A stretch of DNA of 64,000 nucleotides, from NCBI GenBank assembly GCA_044347755.1, contig JBIKUE010000009.1, forward strand, positions 11,509 to 75,508, read 5' to 3'. Below are positions 16,347 to 23,726 of this stretch, one piece after another (within the stretch, counting starts at the first letter, position 1; each line of letters starts with the position of its first letter). The notes beneath the pieces were generated by a model, which made no database searches, had not been told where the DNA came from, and saw nothing but the letters and a program-made list of their open reading frames with translations. The DNA is from M3007 sp044347755 (lineage in GTDB: Bacteria > Bacteroidota > Bacteroidia > Chitinophagales > Saprospiraceae). Position numbers and translations under genes: made by a program.

Positions 16347-18170
16347 TTAGAAATTCAAATCGTTGATTTTTGTGGTGGGGTTTTGATCAATCAAATTTCC
16401 CAGCTGGTTTTGAAAATCACGCAATCGCTGACTTGCAACATCTGGAGGAATATTATTAAGCCCTCCATATTGAGTTTCTAATTGACTCAAAATCTCATTC
16501 AAATTTATTCGGACTTTTTCATTATATTGCGGATGATTTCCATGAACACCATCCTGTTGATCGAAACGGAACCGTTTTAACTCTCTTCCATTTTTTGGGT
16601 GGTTCATGTGAAAAGGGGTGTTATTAGCCTTCGCCGCAAGTTGTACCAACTCGTGATCTTGTCTTGACCAAGGAATCAAATGATGCGCATCATTCGCTGC
16701 ATCGGTAATTTCCATTACCTCTCTCAAACCTGTTCTTTCACCAAAGGTAATAAGTCCTCCATCATTTGTCAACTTCAATAAATGCTGAACGCCTGTAGAT
16801 GCCTTTTTTACTGCGACATGTGCATATTTACCGCCTGTAGATATCCATCCAGCGATTGGAAGGGTTGCTGCAAAGCTCAGGGATGCATTCAGCGGATCAC
16901 CCTCGATTATGAATAGTACACCATTGGTCAGATCACATGGCTCGCCAACTACAGGCAGAAGCCCACAAATGTCAAGAGCAATATGTAATTCATACATTAC
17001 CTCTTTTACTGCCTGGAGAAAAATGGTGTCCATATCCCAAGATGGATGTAAAATCTTCAACCATGCCATCTTCATAATCAACTGGACAAATACACCCGGA
17101 GGAAAATCCTCCTCCTTGAACGATGGGTATTTACCTTGTGCAATTAGCTGTACCAGCAACTCCGCAGCGTCTTTGGATGCTGCATCCCCTCCATTAGAAG
17201 TTATGAAGGACCCAATTTTGTCAAATAAAGCCTGATCATTCAGCAGTAGTGTTTTTTCGGCGGCAGTAAGATCAAACCAGTCATCTACGATCACCTCTTT
17301 GGTACACTGAGACAGACCACTGTTAAAAGCATCGTACCATTCGGGTCCGTCATAAGAGGAAAAGCCACAAGTGTTTTTGATCTGCTCCATCAAATCGATC
17401 GGATGCTGCTCCAGGAAGAATTTATCCTTGAGCAAATGGGTCAAAAGGATTGCGAACGAGCCGTTGCATTTACCATTAATATAGGCTTTTAGCTTGTCGG
17501 CGGTTGCAATGTCCTTAGGACTGGCATCCCAATATTTGATGATCTCCTCCTGCTGTGGATGGCCATATTGTGTGAACAGGCACATGGATTCTGCCCCGTT
17601 CAAACCAGCCTCATTGACAAGCATACAAAAATCCAGATCTGTCTGACTATAGCCGGGTGGAATCTCTCCAATCGAGAGAATGTATTCATTGATGGCAGCA
17701 CAGGTTGCCATCTGGCCGGAAAACTGCTGGTCAAAAATGCCTCCTCCGCCAGGTTGTTGGTAACCTTCCGGCGTAGTCCATCCCAATTGCCCTCCCGGGA
17801 AAAAATAGGATCCGGAATATGATTCGGAGCTGCCATTGATGGCATCCCAGATATTGCCGGCAACGGTACCGAAGTCTTTCCAAAATTCATTCCACCAACC
17901 CCAATCAATATTAATATTGTTGCTTCCAAATTGAGGACACCTTACCTTCGGCTTGCCATCTCTGTCGGATGACGTTGAATCAGTTTGCGCAAATCCGGAG
18001 GAGATATCCCAAAACGGAATTTTACCGTCTCCTTTCAGAGCAATGTAGCCGTTAACCACCTTCACAAACTTTTCAATGGTATCTTCCTGGCTTACCAGCA
18101 TCATAGTACCATTGAACTGACCGGTAGCATCCAAAGAGGAAAGAACGTGGACAGAGAGTCGGCTGCCCAT
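16347..18170 (-). CDS. Polymorphic toxin, copy 2, with C-terminal AHH nuclease domain
   Basis: This 607-residue frame has the shared N-terminal region (residues 1-342). A pre-toxin segment with hydrophobic helices follows ('GLLPVVGEPCDLTNG', 'LPIAGWISTGGKYAH', about residues 400-460). The toxin domain begins at the AHH motif (Ala495-His496-His497, in DAHHLIPWS) and continues with PFHMNHPKNG and HGNHPQYN. That pattern belongs to the AHH branch of the HNH/Endo VII nucleases, so the toxin should cleave nucleic acid. As in copy 1, its lipoprotein signal is in another frame (18101-18544). An immunity gene follows one base downstream. Confidence 0.85.
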   Translation of the reverse strand: MGSRLSVHVLSSLDATGQFNGTMMLVSQEDTIEKFVKVVNGYIALKGDGKIPFWDISSGFAQTDSTSSDRDGKPKVRCPQFGSNNINIDWGWWNEFWKDFGTVAGNIWDAINGSSESYSGSYFFPGGQLGWTTPEGYQQPGGGGIFDQQFSGQMATCAAINEYILSIGEIPPGYSQTDLDFCMLVNEAGLNGAESMCLFTQYGHPQQEEIIKYWDASPKDIATADKLKAYINGKCNGSFAILLTHLLKDKFFLEQHPIDLMEQIKNTCGFSSYDGPEWYDAFNSGLSQCTKEVIVDDWFDLTAAEKTLLLNDQALFDKIGSFITSNGGDAASKDAAELLVQLIAQGKYPSFKEEDFPPGVFVQLIMKMAWLKILHPSWDMDTIFLQAVKEVMYELHIALDICGLLPVVGEPCDLTNGVLFIIEGDPLNASLSFAATLPIAGWISTGGKYAHVAVKKASTGVQHLLKLTNDGGLITFGERTGLREVMEITDAANDAHHLIPWSRQDHELVQLAAKANNTPFHMNHPKNGRELKRFRFDQQDGVHGNHPQYNEKVRINLNEILSQLETQYGGLNNIPPDVASQRLRDFQNQLGNLIDQNPTTKINDLNF

Positions 18171-18544
18171 AAAACCAGTTTACTTTGAATTTGTCCGGCC
18201 GGGTCTTTATAAAAAGCCAGGCTACTCCCAAATCGGGTGCCCGGAAGTGAGGCAGGAGTATCAACAGGCGTGATAAGTACCGGAAAGCCAGAAGGTGTTA
18301 CAATATAGGATTCGTTCCAGAGGGGCGTTACACATAGTGGCAGCTTGTCTTCTGACCGGTCGAGAGCCCCTCCTCCATTTGAAAACCGGCCTTTTACTTC
18401 TTCCAATGAAATGGAGCGGTTGACCAGTTCATTGGCTGGCTCACTCAACGGAATTTCCTGTAGTTCCTTTCTACATCCGCCTGCAAAAACTAAAGTGAGT
18501 AATGCAATAACAGGCCACGCTGTGGCAATTTTGAATTGAATCAT
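18101..18544 (-). CDS. Lipoprotein 5' fragment of the copy 2 toxin (frameshift)
   Basis: The 147-residue frame is almost identical to 14594-15037, with three substitutions seen near the signal peptide (KIA for KFA, IAL for IVL). It has the lipobox AGGC. It breaks out of the toxin frame at the same place as copy 1, after KLVLWAADSLS. Having the identical break in both copies means either the duplication postdates the frameshift or both copies use a frameshifting site. Confidence 0.65.
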   Translation of the reverse strand: MIQFKIATAWPVIALLTLVFAGGCRKELQEIPLSEPANELVNRSISLEEVKGRFSNGGGALDRSEDKLPLCVTPLWNESYIVTPSGFPVLITPVDTPASLPGTRFGSSLAFYKDPAGQIQSKLVLWAADSLSTFFPLWMLPVSSMVL

Positions 18545-18661
18545 CTTGAAGTTTGTGTTTTGACGGTTTTCAGTTGTCCTTGCCTCGCGCGCCGGTGGGG
18601 ATTTCCGTTGCCGTCGGGTTATTAAAATTGATAATTAGAACAAATATAGAGGCTCGGATCA

Positions 18662-18685
18662 AATTTGGGCAAATTTGCCTAAATT
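18662..18685. promoter_or_regulatory. Candidate operator dyad for the XRE regulator
   Basis: A 24-base near-palindrome (aatttgggcaaa/tttgcctaaatt, 11 of 12 pairs matching) lies between the divergent toxin and regulator genes, 31 bases before the regulator start. This is the expected position of an autoregulatory operator. It is absent from copy 1, where the regulator is also truncated. Confidence 0.5.
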
Positions 18686-18715
18686 ATTTTTTCACTACAG
18701 GCGGAATCTCGCCAT

Positions 18716-18955
18716 GTGAAATACAGCGTACACAAAACCGGGTTGAAAGCTTTCGGGAGGCGCCTAAGGGCACTGCGAAAGTCTAAAGGACTCTCTCAAG
18801 AACAGTTAGCCTGGAAGGCAGACTCTGAGCTTAGTCAGATCAGCAGAATGGAACGGGGCATTATCAACGCCGGATTAAGTCAGTTATTCAAAATAGCCGA
18901 AGCGCTGGAAATTCACCCAAAGGAATTGTTTGATTTTGACCTGGAGGAGGATTAG
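18716..18955 (+). CDS. XRE-family helix-turn-helix regulator
   Basis: The 79-residue protein is essentially one HTH_3 domain: FGRRLRALRKSKGLSQEQLA, then DSELSQISRMERGIINAGLS, then LFKIAEALEIHPKELFDF. It starts at a GTG (18716). An ATG two bases earlier runs straight into a stop. It is divergent from the toxin operon and adjacent to a dyad symmetry, so it probably represses the toxin operon and itself. Only its C-terminal half survives in copy 1. Confidence 0.88.
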   Translation: MKYSVHKTGLKAFGRRLRALRKSKGLSQEQLAWKADSELSQISRMERGIINAGLSQLFKIAEALEIHPKELFDFDLEED

Positions 18956-19145
18956 TCCAATAAATCCTGCCTTCTGCGCACTTAGCGTGGACGGACCTTT
19001 AGAATAAGTCAGGCTTGGGGGATTAGAGTGGAGCAGAAAGAGCAGCACACATTGTTAAATATTTAGTGCGTTGCTAACGGGAGATAAGCATATTTTTTCA
19101 ATATGAATATTTTTAGGTGGGGCAAAGCACTGCCCCCCCCCCAAC

Positions 19146-19204
19146 AAAAAGGCCCCGAAAACAGCCCAACATCCTAAAAATGTCGGGCCGCTCCGAGGCC
19201 TTTA
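19146..19204 (-). terminator. Terminator downstream of the E2 gene
   Basis: On the minus strand a long stem (aaaggcctcggagcggcccgac paired with its counterpart across 'tttttagg') ends in ggggccttttt with a T-run. It lies about 40 bases after the E2 stop codon. The 288-base gap 18956-19243 holds this terminator and a run of ten Cs (about 19131-19142), but no gene. Confidence 0.7.
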
Positions 19205-19243
19205 TATCAAATGACGGTTTGGCCTTAGCCAAGGCCAGGTCTT

Positions 19244-20572
19244 TTACAACGCCCGGTTCGGATCAAACTGCTCCAGATAATCTGCTATCCGGCGCAGGAA
19301 AGAGCCGCCCAGGGAGCCGTCTACCACACGGTGGTCGTAGGAAAGCGAGAGGAACATCATCTGGCGCACGGCAATTACATCGCCATATTCGGTTTCGAGT
19401 ACGGCCGGTTTTTTGCGGATGGCGCCCGTGGCCAGGATGGCTACCTGCGGCTGGTTGATGATAGGCGTGCCCATCACATTGCCGAAGGTGCCCACATTGG
19501 TGATGGTGAACGTGCCGCCCTGAATTTCGTCGGGCTTGAGCTGGTTCTGACGGGCGCGGTTGGCCAGGTCGTTCACCTGTTTGGTGAGTCCGGCCAGGTT
19601 GAGGTAATCGGCATTGCGAATCACCGGTACAATCAGGTTGCCGCTGGGTAGCGCCGCCGCCATACCGATGTTGATGTCTTTCCGGACGATCAGTTTGGTA
19701 CCATCCACAGAAATATTGATCATCGGGAAATCGCGGATAGCTCGGGCCACGGCCTCCACGAAAATGGGTGTGAACGTGATGTTCTCCCCGTATTGCTTTT
19801 TAAAGGAGTCCTTGATGCGGTTGCGCCAGTTCACCAGGTTGGTTACATCGGCCTCCACGAAGGACGTCACGTGCGGGCTGGTGTGTTTGCTCATCACCAT
19901 GTGGTCGGCGATGAGTTTGCGCATACGATCCATTTCTACGATCTCCACATTTCCGGAAATGGAAACCGGCGGTGGTGCGGGTATGGACGGCGCGGGTGTT
20001 GGGGCGGGTGCGGAAGGCGCACTGGGCACTGCAGGGCTACTGGTCGCAACAGCGCCGGCTTTGCCCCGATTGGCCACATAAGCCAGGATATCTTTTTTGG
20101 TCACACGACCGTCTTGGCCGGTACCCGGAATGGCATCCAGTTCTTGCTGGGAAACCCCTTCTTCTTTGGCGATGGTGCGCACCAGCGGAGAGTAAAAGCG
20201 GTCGGAGCTGGATTGTACGGCTGCCGGGGCTGCTGCCTGAGGTGCGTAAGGCACCTGGGCGGCTTGTACAGAAGCGGTATCCGGTGTGGTGGAGGCGGAA
20301 GCGCTGCTACCGGCGGAAACTGCGGCGCCTGCTTCGGTTTCGATGATGGCAATGGCCTTATTGATGGCTACTACCTCATTTTCCTGAAACAGAATTTCAA
20401 CAAGCGTCCCGGCAACCGGAGAAGGCACTTCGGAGTCAACCTTATCCGTGGCGATATCAAGAACGGGTTCATCCAGTTCAACAGAATCGCCTGGTTTTTT
20501 GCGCCATTTGAGGATGGTGGCCTCCATGATGCTCTCGCCCATCTTGGGCATCACAAGTTCTACGCGAGCCAT
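19244..20572 (-). CDS. 2-oxo acid dehydrogenase E2 (dihydrolipoamide acyltransferase)
   Basis: The 442-residue protein has one N-terminal lipoyl domain with the lipoylated Lys44 in ATDKVDSE. An Ala/Pro-rich linker leads to a peripheral-subunit-binding domain (about residues 130-168, 'YSPLVRTIAKEEGVSQQEL'), and a second Pro-rich linker to the catalytic domain. The catalytic His414 and Asp418 lie in SYDHRVVDGSLGG. It forms the core of a pyruvate, 2-oxoglutarate or branched-chain keto acid dehydrogenase. The lipoyl start MPKMGESIMEATILKW favours a branched-chain or mixed type. E1 and E3 genes are not adjacent, so specificity is open. Confidence 0.93.
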   Translation of the reverse strand: MARVELVMPKMGESIMEATILKWRKKPGDSVELDEPVLDIATDKVDSEVPSPVAGTLVEILFQENEVVAINKAIAIIETEAGAAVSAGSSASASTTPDTASVQAAQVPYAPQAAAPAAVQSSSDRFYSPLVRTIAKEEGVSQQELDAIPGTGQDGRVTKKDILAYVANRGKAGAVATSSPAVPSAPSAPAPTPAPSIPAPPPVSISGNVEIVEMDRMRKLIADHMVMSKHTSPHVTSFVEADVTNLVNWRNRIKDSFKKQYGENITFTPIFVEAVARAIRDFPMINISVDGTKLIVRKDINIGMAAALPSGNLIVPVIRNADYLNLAGLTKQVNDLANRARQNQLKPDEIQGGTFTITNVGTFGNVMGTPIINQPQVAILATGAIRKKPAVLETEYGDVIAVRQMMFLSLSYDHRVVDGSLGGSFLRRIADYLEQFDPNRAL

Positions 20573-20596
20573 GTGTGATTGTGTGATTGTGTGAAT
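20573..20596. repeat. Leader array upstream of the E2 gene
   Basis: Three copies of 'gtgtgatt' (cacacaat on the coding strand) directly abut the ATG. It is C/A-rich on the coding strand, like the other leader arrays in this window. Confidence 0.75.
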
Positions 20597-20746
20597 GAGG
20601 GATTTTAAGCCCCTCTAAGTTTGGTTAAAGCGCCGCAAAGGTAGTAATTGTTGGACTTTAAAGTGAGCTTGCAGATATTCCATTGTTGGTTATCATTTAT
20701 TGTGTGCAATTTTGCAACCTTGTTTATCAATCATTTTTATTCGATT

Positions 20747-21136
20747 ATGGCTTTTGATGTTGAAGGCAAACTGCACCGCATATTCCCAACTGAGCAAAAA
20801 TCTGCCAGTTTTACGGCTCGTGAGTTTGTTTTGGAAGTGCCGGACGGCAACTATCCGCAGTTAATCAAATTTCAGGCAGTACAGGACCGGTGTGGCCTGC
20901 TCGACAATTTCTCTGAAGGCGATCAGGTTCGGGTTTCGTTCGACCTGCGTGGTCGGGAATGGAACGGCAAGTACCTGACTAATCTGAATGCCTGGCGTAT
21001 TGATGCAGCTACCGGCGAATCCGGTGGCGGCAATTCTGGTGCACGCAACAGAACAGCTTCTGAGAACGCCCCGGCTGATCCGTTCCCAAATTATTCGGAT
21101 GCGCCACCGGTTAGCTCAGATGATCTGCCGTTTTAA
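20747..21136 (+). CDS. DUF3127 protein, SSB-like OB-fold with acidic tip
   Basis: The start was set at the ATG at 20747 because family members begin with MAFDVEGKLH and the upstream frame has no signal. The first 85 residues match DUF3127 ('GKLHRIFPTEQ', 'FTAREFVLEV', 'FSEGDQVRVSFDLRGREW', 'LNAWRI'), a small OB-fold-like family of Bacteroidota. A flexible Gly/Ser/Pro tail ends in SSDDLPF. That tip resembles the acidic DD(D/L)(I/L)PF tail with which single-stranded DNA-binding proteins recruit partners. A role in ssDNA binding is inferred from this tail and the fold, not proven. Confidence 0.88.
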   Translation: MAFDVEGKLHRIFPTEQKSASFTAREFVLEVPDGNYPQLIKFQAVQDRCGLLDNFSEGDQVRVSFDLRGREWNGKYLTNLNAWRIDAATGESGGGNSGARNRTASENAPADPFPNYSDAPPVSSDDLPF

Positions 21137-21255
21137 AGGCACAAAGGTGTGTGGACACTAAGGCGCAAAGACGCGAAGGCGCTAAGTGTTAGGTGCGCTT
21201 TGCGCACCATATTTTAAACTTCGTGCCTTCGCGTCTTTGTGCCTTAGTGTAACCT
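21137..21255. repeat. Intergenic inverted repeat, 'cttcgcgtctttgtgcctta' family
   Basis: The left arm ('cactaaggcgcaaagacgcgaaggc') and right arm ('gccttcgcgtctttgtgccttagtg') are inverted copies around a 'gtgcgctttgcgcac' palindrome. It is the same family as 157-293. It follows the DUF3127 stop and ends 14 bases before the next gene. Confidence 0.8.
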
Positions 21256-21268
21256 CGTGCCTTGTAAT

Positions 21269-21871
21269 ATGAAAAGTGTACGGATCATATGCTGCTTTTT
21301 ATACACGCTTGGAGCCATACCCGTATCGGCTCAGGCGCCCTTCTTAACCACTGTGAGTTCCAGATGGCAGGATTCTTTTGTGGAATGGGAATTCTATGCC
21401 AGTATGGACGATCCACGCTTGCTGGAAGAAGGTGACGAATTGCAGGAGGAGCTGTACGGCGAACTCAAACTGCGCTGGTTAAATGTACGCGATGACTGGT
21501 CGGAATGGGATTTTGACCTGGGAGGACAGCGCGGTACGATACGCCAAAAATGGAAAGATGATCCGCAACAATGGGAGCTCCGCACCTACACCGGGGTGGT
21601 AATTACCATGCGCACTGCCTGGGCCGGCGATTTCAAGGAGTGGCGCGTATCTGACAATGATGTCACCCTCAATATCCGGAGTAAATGGTCCAACCAGTTT
21701 GATGAATGGCAAGTGCAGGATGCCAATTATGGAAATTTTCACCTCTATACGCTCCGCGCTCAGGACCCCAGAGATTGGGCCGTAAATGACCAACTTGCCC
21801 CCAACATTTCAGAGGAAATGAAACTTGCCATGATTTTTCTGGTGATTTATAATACAAGCCCGAAGATGTAA
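21269..21871 (+). CDS. Secreted tryptophan-repeat protein, 200 aa
   Basis: Starting at MKSVRIICCFLY, the protein has a signal peptide ending near PVSAQA. The mature chain contains about six related segments of roughly 24 residues with paired tryptophans in the pattern 'RW....D.FVEWEF', 'DDWSEWDFDLGG', 'KWKDDPQQWELR', 'AWAGDFKEWRVSD' and 'KWSNQFDEWQVQD'. Four upstream in-frame codons exist (ATG 21257), but the signal sequence supports 21269. I do not recognise a family. The repeats suggest a small beta-propeller or beta-solenoid-like surface protein, which is inference. Confidence 0.75.
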   Translation: MKSVRIICCFLYTLGAIPVSAQAPFLTTVSSRWQDSFVEWEFYASMDDPRLLEEGDELQEELYGELKLRWLNVRDDWSEWDFDLGGQRGTIRQKWKDDPQQWELRTYTGVVITMRTAWAGDFKEWRVSDNDVTLNIRSKWSNQFDEWQVQDANYGNFHLYTLRAQDPRDWAVNDQLAPNISEEMKLAMIFLVIYNTSPKM

Positions 21872-21872
21872 T

Positions 21873-22146
21873 GTGGTTAATGTGGGGAATGTGGTTAATG
21901 TGGCAGAATGGGGCTGTCTGGCAAGTCATATTTTTAGTTTTACCGCAGAGAGCTTGATAACCAATATATACCCCTCCGCTTCTCTCCGCCTCTGCGGTAA
22001 AAAACACTTCTTAGAAACCCTTGTAATCGCAACTTAATCCCATTGAGTCTTGGAATAGCCACATACAAAAGCCAAGCGCAACGCCCACATTAACCACATT
22101 AACCACATTACGCTCATTCCCCACATTCTCTCATTACCCACATTCT
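21873..22146. repeat. Inverted leader array of 'cacattaac' units around a second inverted repeat
   Basis: The left arm at 21873-21903 (gtggttaat/gtggggaat units) is inverted at 22085-22146 (cacattaac/cacattccc units). Between them 'tttaccgcagag' and 'ctctgcggtaaa' form an inner inverted repeat. The right arm ends just before the GTG start of the permease. No gene is seen in the gap. Confidence 0.8.
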
Positions 22147-22152
22147 TCCCTC

Positions 22153-23472
22153 GTGACAGAACTCAAACGCTCACTTTCGCTGTACGGACTCACCATGATT
22201 GCCATTGGCTGCACCATTGGCAGTGGTATCTTCCGTACTCCAGGCCATGTTGCCTTGAACGTACATGCTCCCGATTACGTCATCTGGTTATGGATACTGG
22301 GTGGCATCGTAGCGCTCGCCGGAGCGCTTACTTTTGCCGAGATGGGTGGAATGTTTCCAGGCGCAGGAGGCTTATATGTATACCTGCGTGAGGCATACGG
22401 TGATCTGGTAGGATTTTTATACGGCTGGTTTATCCTGTTTTGCAGTACCGCAGGCGCTATCGCAGCCTTGGCATTGGTATGCGCCGAACACCTGTGTTAT
22501 CTATATGGTTCTTCGGGCGATTCCGTATGGGAGCTACCATTGGCGGCTGGCATCATTGTGGTGCTAACGGTGGTAAACCTGTTCGGAGTAGGTATCGGAG
22601 AGTGGATTGCCAATTTATTCGGTGGCGCCAAACTGGTAGGGCTGGTCATGATCATAGGCGCAGGAATGTTCTTTGCCAATCCGCAGGTGGATGCTGCCAA
22701 CGCTGCCAGTGCCTTTGTGAATACACCGCCTGAAAACCTGATGAGTGCCCTGGCGCTGGGATTTATCGGGGTATTGTGGAGTTATGGAGGCTGGCAACAT
22801 GCTTCCTACATGGCCGGAGAAACTAAGGACCCACAGCGCACCGTTCCGCGTGCCATGATTTTGGGTGCTATCGTGATCACGCTGGTTTACGTATTGGCCA
22901 ATGTGGCGTACATGCGCCTTTTACCCCTGGAGCAAATTGCGCATTCCAAAACCGTAGCCGCCGATGCTATGAACCATGTAACTTCTATGGGTGGAACGCT
23001 TATGGCACTTTTAATCGCGCTGAGTACATTCGGAAGTATCGGGATTTATTCTGTTACCTCCCCGCGTATGTATTATGCTATGGCTAAAGACGGAGTCTTC
23101 TTTGCCAAACTCGCAGAAATTCATCCCAAATGGCGCACTCCCGTGTGGGCCATGATCATACAGAGTGTTTGGGCTTTGTTCCTGCTCTTTTTCTGGGGCA
23201 CTTTCAACGATTTGATTGAATATGTAACGTTTCTCGACTGGATAGGGCTAATGCTGGTAGGCACCACTATTTTTGTTTTTCGCAAAAAACGCCCGGATGC
23301 TGAACGAAGCTACCGAACCACGCTTTACCCACTAACACCCATTGTTTTTGTGGCCATTTGTGCATGGTTTGTGGCATTTAACATAGTGGGTAGCTGGGAA
23401 AAAGCCCTCGCGGGACTGGTGGTTGTTTTGGCCGGTATCACGGCGTATTATGCTTTATTCCATAAAAAATAA
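22153..23472 (+). CDS. APC-family amino acid permease
   Basis: The 439-residue protein has 12 predicted transmembrane helices. It opens with the APC signature SLYGLTMIAIGCTIGSGIF in helix 1. Helix 6 contains the conserved 'LWSYGGWQHASYMAGETKDPQR' segment typical of LAT/CAT-like amino acid-polyamine transporters. It begins at GTG (22153). The substrate cannot be predicted, and the gene stands alone between repeat-filled gaps. Confidence 0.92.
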   Translation: MTELKRSLSLYGLTMIAIGCTIGSGIFRTPGHVALNVHAPDYVIWLWILGGIVALAGALTFAEMGGMFPGAGGLYVYLREAYGDLVGFLYGWFILFCSTAGAIAALALVCAEHLCYLYGSSGDSVWELPLAAGIIVVLTVVNLFGVGIGEWIANLFGGAKLVGLVMIIGAGMFFANPQVDAANAASAFVNTPPENLMSALALGFIGVLWSYGGWQHASYMAGETKDPQRTVPRAMILGAIVITLVYVLANVAYMRLLPLEQIAHSKTVAADAMNHVTSMGGTLMALLIALSTFGSIGIYSVTSPRMYYAMAKDGVFFAKLAEIHPKWRTPVWAMIIQSVWALFLLFFWGTFNDLIEYVTFLDWIGLMLVGTTIFVFRKKRPDAERSYRTTLYPLTPIVFVAICAWFVAFNIVGSWEKALAGLVVVLAGITAYYALFHKK

Positions 23473-23502
23473 TAAGGGTAGGGGTCATTTGATCAACGTG
23501 AG

Positions 23503-23610
23503 TTGTCATCCTGAGCGCAGCGAAGTATCTGAAGATGAGGCCTTGTTTGACACAGATTTTTTATGTAGCTTGGGTGTTGGCCAGATCCTTCGCTACGCTC
23601 AGGATGACAA
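23503..23610. repeat. Inverted repeat with tcatcctgagcgcagcgaa arms
   Basis: Arms 23503-23531 and 23582-23610 are inverted copies with about two or three mismatches in 29 bases and a 50-base loop. It belongs to the same family as 10981-11087. It lies downstream of the permease and could terminate its transcript. Confidence 0.75.
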
Positions 23611-23637
23611 CCCGTCGGAATAATACTAAATGGCCCA

Positions 23638-23700
23638 AATGACTTTTAAATGACCCCTAAATGACCCAAATGACTATTTAATGACCCCTAAATGACTCAA
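23638..23700. repeat. Leader array of 'aatgacccct' units upstream of the GH65 gene
   Basis: Six irregular copies of aatgac(c/t)... (for example 'aaatgacccctaaatgaccc') lie 27 bases before the ATG at 23727. Close relatives are at 41370-41475 and 48574-48685. The coding strand is G-poor. Confidence 0.75.
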
Positions 23701-23726
23701 AACCTCCTTCTCTTGAACATTTCTCC

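Larger units (their letters stand above)
15592..19229. repeat. Segmental duplication, copy 2 (toxin island)
   Basis: This is the more complete copy of the unit at 11266-15475. It keeps the intact XRE regulator, a dyad operator candidate, the AHH toxin followed directly by its Imm11-like gene, and the terminator in its original place behind the E2 gene. It is likely to represent the ancestral arrangement. Confidence 0.85.
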
